Below, one piece after another: positions 42,499-54,462 of a DNA stretch of 64,000 nt. How positions within the stretch are numbered: position 1 is the first letter of the stretch; each line of letters starts with the position of its first letter. A program made the position numbers and the translations under genes. This DNA comes from Medicago truncatula (lineage: Eukaryota > Streptophyta > Magnoliopsida > Fabales > Fabaceae), in contig NC_053048.1 of assembly GCF_003473485.1 (NCBI RefSeq), positions 43,458,755 through 43,522,754 of the forward strand, written 5' to 3'. The notes under the pieces are model-generated. The model saw nothing but the letters and a program-made list of their open reading frames with translations, had not been told where the DNA came from and did not search any database.

Positions 42499-43950
42499 TT
42501 GCTTGAACTGCTAGTGTGGGGATGAGTAAAAGACACTAAGACCTCTCATGGTATTTATCTTGGATTTGTATGAAGTAGACACTGATCTATGATCCTACCA
42601 TAAAACTGGCTTATAGCATCCTATTAGTTTTGGGTGTGTATTTATGTACGTCCTATTCCTTTTGCTTTAATCCGGAATCTTTTTTGTTTCGGCTCGTCTG
42701 TGTATGATAAATCTCTAGGCTTTTGTTAGTATTTTCCTATGTTTGTCAAATCAACTGTCGGATGCACTACTGGATATGAACATTGAAGTGATACTTCCTA
42801 AATGGATTTTTGAACTTGCCAGTGATTTTCGACTTCATAATGGTAATACCATTCTTAAAAAGAACCTAGGACATGACAAAGTTGACTTTGGAGGGTCTAT
42901 ATGCCTTTTCATTCAAACGAAATCACATGTAAGGGTGCAAATAAACAAAATATAAACTATGGTATGGACATTTTTGTGCTTCAACAATCGTAAGTTTACA
43001 ATCTGGAGCTCTCGAATACTTGCTTCGAAGCAGATTGAAATTTCTTCCTTTTAAGTTGGCGAATACAAATACATCATCCCATAACATTCCATGGATGATG
43101 ACTGCCCCTTCAAGTCTAAAACCTTTTCGTTTATAGATTCACATCTAAATCAAACAGACACAAGTACGTTGGTAAATTTTTTAAGTGTTTGAATGCAAAT
43201 CAGGCAATTCTAAGATAAATGATATTGAGCGAAATTTTAACACGTTGAAATTTCAAAATCACTCAACTTTTGTCTAGTAAAATTAAGCATGTGAGGTGCA
43301 AGCAATATGTTACCTGCCACTGTAAAGGTTGAACAATCGGTCAGTAGAATTAGAATCAGATAATAAGTTGTTCTGTGATAAAGAAGCAAAATGATTCATT
43401 CAACCATTTAAAAGTTGTGTATAAAAATATGAGTCTTGTTAACCGGTGTCCGTCTTGTAATGTGATAAAGAAGTTAAGGAATTATAAATAGAATTTTCTA
43501 TCTTGGAGATATAAACGGTCACCTTTTATTAAGTAATAATTACATTATTTTTTAATAAAAACTTACTTTATTTGGTGCTTAACCAATGCTCCAGAGGCTG
43601 GGGCACTGGTTAACATTTTTCTAAAAATATAAATTTGATTTAGGTACAACACTTTAATCGAAAGGACCGTGCTTCTCTCAGTTATGTAGATCAATAATGT
43701 ATCTGGTGGAAAAAATGATAGATGAGTCCCATCTACCGAAGTCATTTATTATTTGGAGGCTTATGATCATTTAAGTAAGGTACTATGGCGTATGATTAAT
43801 TTTTTGGGATAAGGTACCATGGTTATACGTATATTTATTTCGACTTTACTTGAACCGACAATATAGTACATACACCAAAGTGCACGATCCCAAAAACGCT
43901 TGGTTAGCTTGGTTAAAGATGCGAATAAATGTGCAAAAAATACATGTTTT
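42499..43950. other. 3' flank of RPB6 and spacer
   Basis: The RPB6 3' UTR probably covers the first 200 bases. No other gene recognised. Confidence 0.5.
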
Positions 43951-44095
43951 CACTACTAAAAAAACAAAAATTAGTGAGGCAAATTTAGTGAGGGAAAACA
44001 TGAAATCCCTCTCTAATTCCGTCACTAAATTTTGCGACCAAGGAATTTGTGAGGAATTTTATGTTTTCCGTCACAAATTTCCCTCCCTAATTTAG
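43951..44095. mobile_element. CACTA-type transposon end fragment
   Basis: CACTACTAAAAAAACAAAAA followed by repeated TTAGTGAGG words and inverted CCTCCCTAATTT/CCGTCACAAATTTCC words resembles the terminal and subterminal repeats of CACTA elements. The opposite end was not found, so it is a fragment or MITE of uncertain length. Confidence 0.4.
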
Positions 44096-44719
44096 AGCAG
44101 TCCTTAAAATTACTTGTTCACCGAATTTATTTTGATAATCGCAAAAAGAGCTAGACTCCCACAATAAGATGAACTAAGTTTGGAATTCCAACTTGCATTC
44201 GTGTACACATTTAATGTCCGACAATACTTTGAATATTATTATCTCCAATGGAGGAAATTTGCAAAGAAGTGAAGAGTGTTTTGATTAAAATATGTACCAA
44301 GGCCATGAATTCCTAAACCCATCATCCTTAATAAGCATATATCGATGATGATGAACTATCAAGTTAAACCTCCAATGTCGTATTCCGATGCTTATGCCTT
44401 GTAAAAGAAGTTTGTACACACTCTTTTGATTACAAAAAATTGATATTACAAAAAGAACTTTTATCAAACAAACATGAAGAAGGTAAACATTAAACAGAAC
44501 GAATTCTTTAATGCTACTCTTAAGGACTTATATTTATATACACCCAAAAAAGGAAGGGAAATTGAGCCTTAATTTTCCCTAGTAATGAAGAATTCCAAAA
44601 TATCTTGTCTGTTTATTCCATATTTTTTAATCTTCTGAATTCAGCATTCCTAAATTCCTGACATTCATTTTTACTGTAGTAAAGAGTATACATGTGCATT
44701 TCGTTTCACAAGATTCACA

Positions 44720-47700
44720 TCACATGGACCAAACTTCACGAAGTAGTTGATATCTGGCATTTGTGGTGGTTTGACTCCCTTGCTCTTCGTGATTACCATT
44801 TCCATTAGTAGCAACCGTTGGAGATGAAGGAACCTTATCAATGATAGATGAAAGCGGCGAATCAAGTTCCTCAAGTTCTTCATCGCTTGTATATCCTCTC
44901 CGCTGAACGGCCGATACATTCCTCGTCAGGTGACACTTTCCTCCTGCCTCTGCAACTTTCTCTGCCACATTGACTGACGAGGGAGGCATATACACAACTG
45001 GAGCCGCGCTATAAGGGAAGCTTCTAATGGACTCCGCTGACATTCTTCGCTCCACAATAGTCTAAAGATGAAATAAACTATAGTTAATAAACTAGTTTTA
45101 CCTTTGAAAATGGAGGATATTTGTTCATTACTATACAATTTCAGTTGAGCAGAAAGTTACAACTTATCAAAATATGTGCCTAGTGAAATTGAAATTGCAG
45201 TAAAGGCATAATCCATTTCAGCTTCAGAATACTTCTGTTTTTATTTCCTTTGCTAATGCAAAATCGGACTATACAATCTTACCATTAGTTCTACGCAACA
45301 TTATCATTAGTTGTGAAAACTAGCAACAAATTTATACAGCCTTCGCAACAGACAAAAACTAACAAGCATACCTCCCCGTTCAAGGCCTCCAAGACAGCTC
45401 CTGGAACCGCGTCAGGACAGAACTCATCCGGAGTGAAGTTACAGAGAACCCGTATAATCAATGAAAGACTAATGGATGGACATACCTGCATAATAACAAA
45501 AAATAAACCGAAATAAGTACAATGACAACGTAAGAAAAAGAATATGCCACATAAGTATCTAATTTATGAAATTAACCTCCTGGCTGACTTGTCTATCCAT
45601 AAGCATGTCTTTTGGGAGCATTAGAAGGTCACTCAAGTCGTTAAGGAGCGCAAATGATTTCTGTTCACCAGGTCCACCCCGCCTTTCGTCGTTCTCACTG
45701 TTCTCTGGATATTCTTCCGAACAATCTTCAGCATCAATGCCAAACATATCAGTGAGCAATCTAGACCAATTGCCAACCTGCAGTTCAAGTAACTCTTCCA
45801 TAAGCATAAAGGCGTGTAGGCATAACTTTCAAATACAATGAAACCTTGATACTACAAGAGCCACATGCCTCAACTAAATTATATGATTAAACCACGTATT
45901 TTGCCAATCCATTTGTAGTTATTTGAAGTTTTCGAATAAATTTTTCATAGATACCGTAAATAATGGACTGTTGTCCCTCTAAGATGTGATATCGAAGAGA
46001 AAAGTTTCCAACTGCCAAATTATAAATTCAAATCTTCAAGCTCAACTTTAAGATAATGTGTGAATACAATCAGTATAAAAACAAAAGAAAAATATGTACC
46101 GAATTTTTTAGCTGTGCACCAGATCCAAAGCTTAAGTTTCCTGCTGGAATCGGCAAAACCTTTGAATCCACAATCGGATCTGATATTGGATCAGTTGGGA
46201 TCTCCAAGGCTGATTCCCGAAGAATTGCATTGAACATCGCAACATCTAATCTATCTATGCACTGTTCCATGACCTGGTGAATGAATTTTAATCTACTCAA
46301 TCCTTTGAGGCTTAGAACAAAAGAATGGGAAACTAGAAACATAATCAAGCAAGGAAAGAGATTAATAAAAGCATACCATTCTTGCCATCACAGGCAAACA
46401 ACCACACTCGTGCCCTCCTGCTCGAAGAGGACAGAGTCTTTGAAAAGCATCTTGGAAAGCGTTTCTCCAAAGATTGATGGAAAAATTTCCTTGATTGTGA
46501 TCACCTAGAGCAGGTCCTAGCAGCCTCCCAGCAGATTTATTTGAACAGGAGTCCCCAACCGAAGATTGCATATAAGGAGTCAAAGCCTAAAAGCATAGAA
46601 AACTTATCAATTTATTGCATATGCAACCTCTAGGGGTAGGTTGTAAAATAGTAATTGGTAATTAGTTTTACTTCAATTAATAATAACTTTCCCCTTCCCC
46701 AATTTTTTTTTTAAATATCTTAATTAAAAAAGAGAGATTTCTACCTGCCACCACACAGACTCTACTAGCCGAGAAAAGATCCATGATTCGACTCTTTCTA
46801 AGGCAAGCGTAAAGGTTCCGGTCTCTTGCCAATCTTCACCGGTCTGCATAAAACCATTTCCTGATTTACCATTTGGGATACCTTTCCATTTCAGTGATGC
46901 AGACTTCCCATCATTCCTCTTGACAGACCCATTTGACCCAGCCAACCTCATAATGGGACTGACTTGACCTGAATTCCCAAATGCTTGTGAAATTATCTCT
47001 CTCAGCACAATAGTGTTTGACAACCAGAAAGTTAACCTGAATCACAAGTCAAGATGCGGATATTAATTGTTTGCATTAAATTAACAATAAATATCTGTAG
47101 TAGACAAAACTTTGCTAGAATCATTTACATACCTTGAAACATCATTACCGCATGATTTAGCAACCAAAATAAGGCCGGAAACAGCATTCTTGGCAATTGT
47201 TGCTTTCCTTTTTGGGGTCCAATGCTTACAAGCATGTATATAGAGCCTAGAAAGGCGCCGAGCAGGTGTGTGAACCTTATGTGCTGAGCTACCATGCTCT
47301 GGTACAATAGAATAAAGTGATACCTCAAGAGCAGCAACTTCTCTCAGTTCCTCTTCAAGATTTTCAATTCGTGATTCCATTTCTTTAATTTTTGATTTCA
47401 TAGCCGCACCATCCTCGCCTTCACCATTTTCTTCAGCATTAACAATTTCATGAATTTCATCTTCACTTCCTACACTTTGAGCGCCATTAGAAGATCCATC
47501 CAAAATTTCAATTTCCTTAACCTCTATAACAGGTTTTTCATCAACTCCTTCAGAAGATTCCGAAGAAACTTTTGCAGGAACTTTCACTGGCTTAGTATTG
47601 GTTGAAGTATTTTTGTTTGTTACTCTTGAAGGACCTTTATTTGAGTTTATAGATTTCTTTTGATTGCTACCTGATACCTTTGATTGCAGTTTATTTGTTT

Positions 47701-48155
47701 TTCTATCAGATCTCTCCCTTGATCCACGATTGCTTTCTAAAGAATTCGCTCTAACCTTATTTTTAGGATCTTTTGAAGCTTTCTCTACTTTAACATCTTC
47801 ATTTGTGAAAGAATCACCTTGAGATGATAATGAATCCTTGGTTGTGTCGGTGTCGTATACATCTTCATTCCCTTCTTTTTGCTCTTTCTCCAAATCAGTG
47901 GAGTGATTATCAATCACTTCATTAACTTTCATCTTGACAAGTGCCTCCTCGGACCTGTTGACATCATCATCCACATAATGTAACTAGATTTTCATAAGTT
48001 TCTGAATTTTCTAAGGCCGTCTTAGATTCAGTTTCTTTTTCAATGAATGTTTTAGATGAATTATCTTGATGCAATTTGTTTTCTCTCCTTTCCGTTCTTT
48101 TTGAAATCTTAGTTTGAACATTCTTTGAACCTTTTCTTTTCTCAATTTCTTTCAT
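44720..48155 (-). pseudogene. DIL-like coiled-coil protein gene with apparent frameshift
   Basis: Coding exons on the minus strand: 48155-47133 (acceptor at 48176), 47036-46745, 46586-46377, 46273-46100, 45777-45577, 45485-45372, 45061-44720. All junctions are GT-AG and in phase. The N-terminal third is Lys/Glu/Ser-rich with a coiled coil (MESRIENLEEELREVAALEV). The rest (SRLYIHACKHWTPKRKATIA, NLWRNAFQDAFQRLCPL, MEQCIDRLDVAMFNAILRES, NWSRLLTDMFGID) looks like a plant EEIG1/EHBP1-type C-terminal, DIL-like region. I link it to At5g06930 from memory. The expected length is about 784 residues. In the first exon the frame from 48155 ends TYENLVTLCG-stop at 47967, while the downstream frame continues as HYVDDDVNRSEEALV, needing a one-base gain or two-base loss near 47985. 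Everything else is intact, so it could also be a sequence error or a hidden splice. Confidence 0.72.
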
Positions 48156-48227
48156 GCTTTCAAACTCACTCAAACACTAATCAAATGAGTAAGCTTGTGA
48201 CTGGAGAAAATGATAGGATTTACTAAC

Positions 48228-49600
48228 CTTGACAAGCTCCTAAAGTCCGTAACTTCTCAGAATTGTGCTTCAGCTTTCACCACCATAAAAGTGCATAAAC
48301 AATCTTGGGCAGCTGTTTTTCCAGAGACTCAACAGCAATGTTCCACTAGCTGCAAAAATATAGTGCTTAAATAAGTTACGAAATTCTAAAAATAGAAAAA
48401 ATCAAGAAAAGCATGGAAACCAATAAAGAAGACATTTGAACCAAACCATTCATCACAATAAGAATCAAAACAAGCCAAAAATGGAAAAACCATAAAGAAG
48501 ACAAGTGCAGAAAGTTCACAAAACACACAAATTAGTTGCAACAGAAAGAAAGGCCACCAGATTGAATTTCAGGCCAGTAAAAATATTTTGGAAAAAAATT
48601 GGACAAATTTTGAAGACCTTAATTAGAAAGTGGGGGTAAGCAGCATCAGAAATCAAAATGTGTACACACACACACACAGTTATAAAATAAAAAGAACATA
48701 AACAAAACGCAGAAATATACTAGTATATGAAGTCATTTGACACAGTTCTGGGTCAATTAGGATCATTCTAAAGTAAGTAAATTCCTATAATGAACCAAAC
48801 ATACAATCTATGAAGTACTAACACAATCACTAGACACAAGTGATAATTTAAGAAAATGAAATAATCGAATGTAACCACGTGTGTCTGTCTCGAAAACTTA
48901 ACACACCGTCATAGCGATACCACTCATTATATTTGTGAACAAAATAAAAAAATCTGATGGTGGAGTAGGGGATAAACTAAGCAGAGACCTAGAAGTAGAG
49001 TGTGAAGAAAATACACATCACCGTCAACATCATCATCAAATCAATGAAATATGCTTGCTAGCTGGCTTTATTCCAATAATTTTCAGTATTGTCATTATTT
49101 TTTGTTTTTTAGCTTTAATTAACTTTTGACTAAATCAATCAACAAGGAATGGTTAAATTAGGAATCTTACGTAATGAATCAACCGCTACATTACTTAAAA
49201 CAGAACAAGCAGAATTAAAGTACGAAATGAAATAGAGATGGAAAATGAAGGAAACAAGTACAAACCCGAAAGCAACATTTGAAACAGTGAAAACAAGGAA
49301 ACAAAATTGAGCGCGCGCGTGTGTGTGTGAGGATAAGAAGAACTCACGTAAAGTAAAAGGACGAAACACAGAAGAGGTTGTTGTACTAATAAGAAAACAA
49401 GTTGTAATGTAACCGTATAATGATAAATGAGTGTGGGGGAACAGTTAAACACGTTACGTTGGAACTAACCACAAGAAACACGGGTTGATGATGAAGTAGT
49501 AAATCGTACGTTAAAATGATAGATTGGAAAGTGTTGCAGAGAAAAAGAGACAGATCCTCGGGATTAGTAATGTGTTGTGTTTTTTGTAGTGAGAGAGTGT
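48228..49600 (-). promoter_or_regulatory. Leader exons and promoter of the DIL-like gene
   Basis: A leader exon is likely at 48349-48228 (acceptor TTTTTGCAG, donor GTCAAG/GTTAGT) with a short upstream ORF (MVVKAEAQF). A first leader exon may end at 49470 (CTTGTG/GTTAGT) and start near 49600 in a CT-rich stretch, just below a TTTTAAAA box. The introns are non-coding and hold a short (AC)n run at 48664. These exons are inferred from splice signals alone. Confidence 0.45.
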
Positions 49601-50628
49601 TTAGTTTAGGGGGAAGAGAAGGAAGAGAATGCGGGAACGATGTGGCATTTTAAAACCGCAAAATGAAGAACAGGTAACCGGAGAAGTGTGTCGGTGCAAC
49701 ACATGTCACCGGGTAAAGCCGGTTATGCCGCTGATGTAATCAGTCAAACTTTTCGCTACTCTCTCTTTGTCATTGGGTGTCTCAGTGTCTGTTTCCATCC
49801 TTGTCTTGCGTTTGTGGGCCCTACTTCCTATCCCCACCCCTTCCTTCTCTTTTACATACCCATGCATTGAGTACTTTACATCAAAAAATCATGTCATTAT
49901 TGTTAAGATAAAAGTAAAAGTTTATATTTTCAAAACAAATATTTAATAGTAGATTCTTTAATCAATGTCTTTAATACATTAGTTAGCAAAACCTTGTAAA
50001 AATTAATATCGATCGAAGTACACTACGATTGAATGATAACTCAACATAATTTTCTCTCATTAGAAAAAAATGAGTAAATCATTAAATTGGTCTCTATCTT
50101 TGTACCAAATTTTCAAATTGGTCCCTGACTCTATTAATAACTCAACATCATCTCTGTCTTTGTCAAAAGTGTTTTAGATTGGTCCGTGAATGTATTAGTT
50201 GTTTTGCATTTAAAGCCATTGACATACCAAATAAAATCTAAAATACATTATATCATTAACCACTAAATAATATTCAAAAGACATCGAATCATTATTAAGC
50301 CTGTCAATAAGCGGATCCTTACACACAAAAACTACTAGTTCAACTTCCAAAAATTATAGTTAGAAAACATTAAACTTACCACAAATAATTCCCGTATATT
50401 TCGACTTTTATTTTTGTCATTCGTTTCCCTACCATCACACACCGACAATAATGTCTCTTTCTCAACTCAACTATAATATGTATGGGTTTAGGCTACAGTA
50501 GGAGATCTTAAGGTGACTACATTTTTGTTTTTTTTTGTTTCTAAAATGCTTTTTAGTCATTGGATTTGAAAAGAAGTTTTCAATGGCATAGATCTTTAGA
50601 CATATTGATCAATTAGCAATGTATATTA
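49601..50628. other. Spacer without recognised genes
   Basis: The proximal part is the promoter side of the DIL-like gene. The stretch 50070-50220 contains AAATTGGTCCCTGACTCTAT-type words common in legume MITEs, but a matching second arm was not seen. Confidence 0.45.
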
Positions 50629-51463
50629 CTTCCTTCGTCCCATATTAAATGATCTAATTGACTTCGACACACGTACCAATGCATATGTTTTATCTTTGAT
50701 ATCTTCAATTCTCTATTAAAAAAAATTATGAAAACTTAATATTTTAAAAATATTTATCGAGACGATTCCAACAACATCTTATATGATATTATTTATCTTT
50801 GTGAATTAGTGGAAAAATATGGTCAAAGTATATTAAATCAATAATGTATATTGTCAACTAGGGCTTTTTACCCCGGCCCTAAAAAGCCCGGTACCCGTTA
50901 GGGCTAGCCCGTTAACCCGCATAACAAAAAAATCTTATAAATTATATATATTTTTCAAATAATTCTTTACTTAGTTGATTATCAAACTAAAAAGTAAAAG
51001 TGAAAATTCAATGAATTAACACATATGAATGTAATATAAAATTATATTTACTCGTTTAGTTATTTATAATTTTAAAGATCAAATATATAAATATCTATAA
51101 CTTTTTTAAGGGAAGTAAATATCTATAACCATAACGTATCTAATTTATTTAAAATTGTTATCCTCGCCGTTTTAGTTTACGACTAGTGTACGAAAATGTT
51201 TGCAATTTATTTTTGTGCTAGACATTATTTAAACATATTAAAAATTTATTTATAAAAAATCTATAGGAGTATTTTTTAGTACTTTTTTATATAAAAAAAA
51301 TGTAATTTTTAATAAGGGCCGGGCTCGGGTAGTATATTTCAAGCCCGTTTTTTCAACCGGGCTTTTTGGCCCGGCCCGATAAAGTCCGAAGCCCGTTAGG
51401 GCCGGGCCGCCCGTTTTGACAGCTCTGTTGTCAACTAGGTCATTTATTGAGGGACGGAGGGAG
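50629..51463. mobile_element. Stowaway-type MITE split by a nested insertion
   Basis: Outer ends CTTCCTTCGTCCCATATTAA and (inverted) CTCCCTCCGTCCCTCAATAA are flanked by TA on both sides (50627-50628, 51464-51465). Both ends continue into ATGATCTA/ATGACCTA. The element is interrupted at 50863-51427 by a second insertion; without it the host would be about 260 bases, like the copy at 30776. Confidence 0.85.
50863..51427. mobile_element. GC-ended element nested in a Stowaway MITE
   Basis: The insert is bounded by the 12-base direct repeat TTGTCAACTAGG at 50851-50862 and 51428-51439. Its ends are rich in GGGC/GCCC words (CCCCGGCCCTAAAAAGCCCG at the left, GGGCCGGGCCGCCCG at the right) around an AT-rich centre. 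If 9 bases of the repeat are the true duplication, it fits a Mutator-like element; superfamily is not settled. Confidence 0.7.
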
Positions 51464-51465
51464 TA

Positions 51466-52507
51466 TAATGTTTAATTTTTGTCTTTAATAAAGTAATGAG
51501 TAAATAGTCAATTTCCCCCTGAAATTGTAAGTTTCATCAATTACCTCACTAAAATTAACAAAACTTCAATTATCCCCCTGAAATTTCACAATGTTAGTCA
51601 ATTTACACTTTCCGTCAAATTTTTCTGTTAGTGAACATGACGTTTTGCAAATATCCCCCTGAAGTTTTGCACTTATGTGCAAAATGCCCCCCAAACTTAA
51701 AAATTTATATTATTTTTTTCTTAAAAACAAACAATTAATAATTAAATATTAAAGTTAACTATTAATTTTGTAGTTTGGAAAAACCACATACATATATACA
51801 TCAAATTATTTTTAAAGTTACATGTGATTAATATATTACTGATGACTTGCACAACAGGTAACTAATACTGACTTGACCTACAAATGCAAGTTATAAGACC
51901 AACGTAAAAAAAATAAAAAATAAAAACTTATAAATACATTTCCTACCATACATGACCCATAAGGGTCGCCTACCTCAAACGGCGCCAATATGTACGTATG
52001 TAACTCACGGCAATAGTCCGGTTGTAACTGAAACTTAGTACATATGATAGTTAAAATATATTTTCCCTCGATTTTTTTTTTTTTTTGTAAGTTACTGCTG
52101 GATCATTATTTTACTAAATATTGTATTAGTAATATCTTCCCTAATTAAAAAATAATATTACTGTACCAAAAAAATATACAAAACAATTCACCAAAAAAAA
52201 GTCTATAAAAATGCAACTGCAATATTTCAGAAATGATCATGTGTGGAATAGAACTGTAGGACCCCGGTGAGTTCATACATCAGGTGACAATTCATGAGAT
52301 CGATTAGGGACCCTCTAACGAAATTAAACACTTTCATTTATGTTAGTATTGAATAATTGAAAATAATATGTCACATCTAATAACTCAACCGATAAAAATA
52401 TCTAAATTACTAGGCCGAGTGCTATGATTTGAGTTTAAACTTCGGCCCCTCCATTTATGTGTATGAGTACATTGTATATGTTTGGAACCGAGGGTCAAAG
52501 CTTCGAA
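51466..52507. other. Spacer without recognised genes
   Basis: Contains TAGTCAATTTCCCCCTGAAA and ATTATCCCCCTGAAATTTCA, a repeated word typical of legume repeats. No element borders were found. Confidence 0.45.
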
Positions 52508-52735
52508 TTCTGCTCTTCTCTCATAAAAAATTGCTCGCTCCCAACGAAACTTCCGAAAATACCCCTGCGTGATTTATGTCATGTTGTGTGAGTTAACTCA
52601 CGCCGATTATAAATCTTGCGTGAGTTAACTCTGGTAGGTCATAAAACCCTGCATGACTTAAGTCACGTATGTGTATTTTCGAAAGTTTGGTTATAAAACT
52701 TTGCGTGACTTAACTCACGCATGTTATAAAACATT
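52508..52735. mobile_element. Partial relative of the palindrome-array element
   Basis: Starts TCTGCTCTTC and continues with TTGCTCGCTC, CCGAAAATACCCCTGCGTGA and then GTGAGTTAACTCAC (52588-52601), TTGCGTGAGTTAACTC, ATGACTTAAGTCACG and GCGTGACTTAACTCACGC. The order matches the left arm of the element at 60676-61342. GAAACTTCCGAAAATAC and GTATTTTCGAAAGTTTGG are inverted across it. No right terminus or duplication was found. Confidence 0.7.
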
Positions 52736-53842
52736 TTACTCATGAGTAACACATAAAATACTCAAAAACTATTTATTTTTTTTAACAATACTATTTCTTG
52801 TGTTTACTACTAAATTGAAGTGATTATTCCTTAGAGAAATGGATCAGGTAGATTTCAATGTTAGGCAAATATATCACCTGCTCCTTATTTATTTATTTAT
52901 TTATTTATTTATTTCATTACAAGTAATTAGATTAGATATGCTGATTAGTGGTGGTTTTGGAACTCTAGCTAGCATCACATTTTGGTCATCGTTGCCTTTT
53001 AGTTTTTTGGCTTTAAGAAATTGGTCATTGTTTTAGTGAATTGATAAGATTAGTTTGTTAATTTATTATACACACACCAAATGTACATATGTACTCATTT
53101 CAACGATATAGGGGATTATTTTATAATCCACTTGTGTTACATTCATGGTTCATGGCTTCTTTGTTAAAAAATATTCATGGCATCTTTTTCATTTTTTTGT
53201 TTGTTAAATAATGTGATAATCCAAACCACGGCTAAGAAGATTTTCTTATTTTATTTTTTGTTGAAAAAATATACACCTTTTTCTACTCCTTTAAATTTCT
53301 CGCGTGCCTATGCAGTTCAAATTATAGAATCCGAATGACATAAACACTTTATAAAGCCATCTAAAATATGTTAAAGCATTTCATATTTTAGAATTCGAAC
53401 AGAACACACAAAAAATTCATAGAGTAACAGCCTATTTAGAATGATTGGTCCAAAATGTACACATGATCATACTTAGCGTTTTGGGCTAACAGGTGGACGA
53501 CCTAGCTACTATTTGAAGTATGTTCTTTTAAGTAATCTACCCCATGATCTTCATCGATCTATACCAATCTCCAACCAATTTTGCATGAATCTCAACAAGA
53601 GAAAACCCTCAATTTTTGATTGGATGTGAAGTTTTACCCGATCTTTCTTTTAGGTTTCAAATATCCTCGATTGTAAAATTCTAGAAAATCTCAATCTAAT
53701 GTACATTGATTTTCCTAATCAAAGTAACCCTCAAGAATATATATCAACATATAAGAGCTTTTAAAGAGATGAATGAGTTGAGTGTTTGAGATAAGAGAAT
53801 GAGAGAATTTCTTACGTAGAAAATAATGGGTAATGACTTATA

Positions 53843-54137
53843 CTCCATTCGTTCCTATATATAAGACCTTTTTGCCAAAATCACGGGAATTAAGATAGTG
53901 GATATTTGTATTAAAGTTGTTTGTAATCACTATTGTTTTTACAATTTTATCCTTTAAGAAAGAAGGTTAGTTTATGTTTTTAACATGTTATTTATTGTTG
54001 ATTGAAGAAAAAGATGTATAATAAATAGGAGCATGTATGTAAAGAAATAATTAATGTAGTTGGAAATAACAAAGGGGTCTTATAAAAAGGGACAAAAAGA
54101 ATTCTCAAAAGGGTCTTCTAATTAGGGACGGAGGGAG
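53843..54137. mobile_element. Stowaway-type MITE
   Basis: The left end CTCCATTCGTTCCTATATAT and the right end (inverted) CTCCCTCCGTCCCTAATTAG both continue into AAGACC. TA lies on each side (53841-53842, 54138-54139). Length 295, no coding frame. Confidence 0.85.
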
Positions 54138-54190
54138 TATTTTCCAAAAAGAAGGAGTAAACTCTTTAAAAACATGTTCAAAAATAGGAG

Positions 54191-54462
54191 TGAATGGATT
54201 CACATATTCATAGGAATAATAAGTGAATCAATTCATAGCTAGAAAACATTCATTTTTCTAAAATTCAGCGAGTGGATCAATTCATACCATATGGAGTGAA
54301 TCGATTCGTAACAACGAGACATTCCTTTTAAAAATTAATGATTAGTGAACTGATTCATATTCGAGGGAGTGAATCAATTCATATTAACAAAGAGTTATTC
54401 CTCATGAAATCTTAGAGTGAATAATTCATACATTCATAGGGATGAGATGTGAATCGATTTAC
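54191..54462. repeat. Array of GTGAATCRATTCAT motifs
   Basis: At least seven copies or near copies of GTGAATCAATTCAT / GTGAATCGATTCGT occur in about 270 bases, spaced irregularly by 25-50 bases. Each is itself nearly palindromic (GAATCGATTC core). Purpose unknown; probably the interior of a repeat. Confidence 0.7.
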
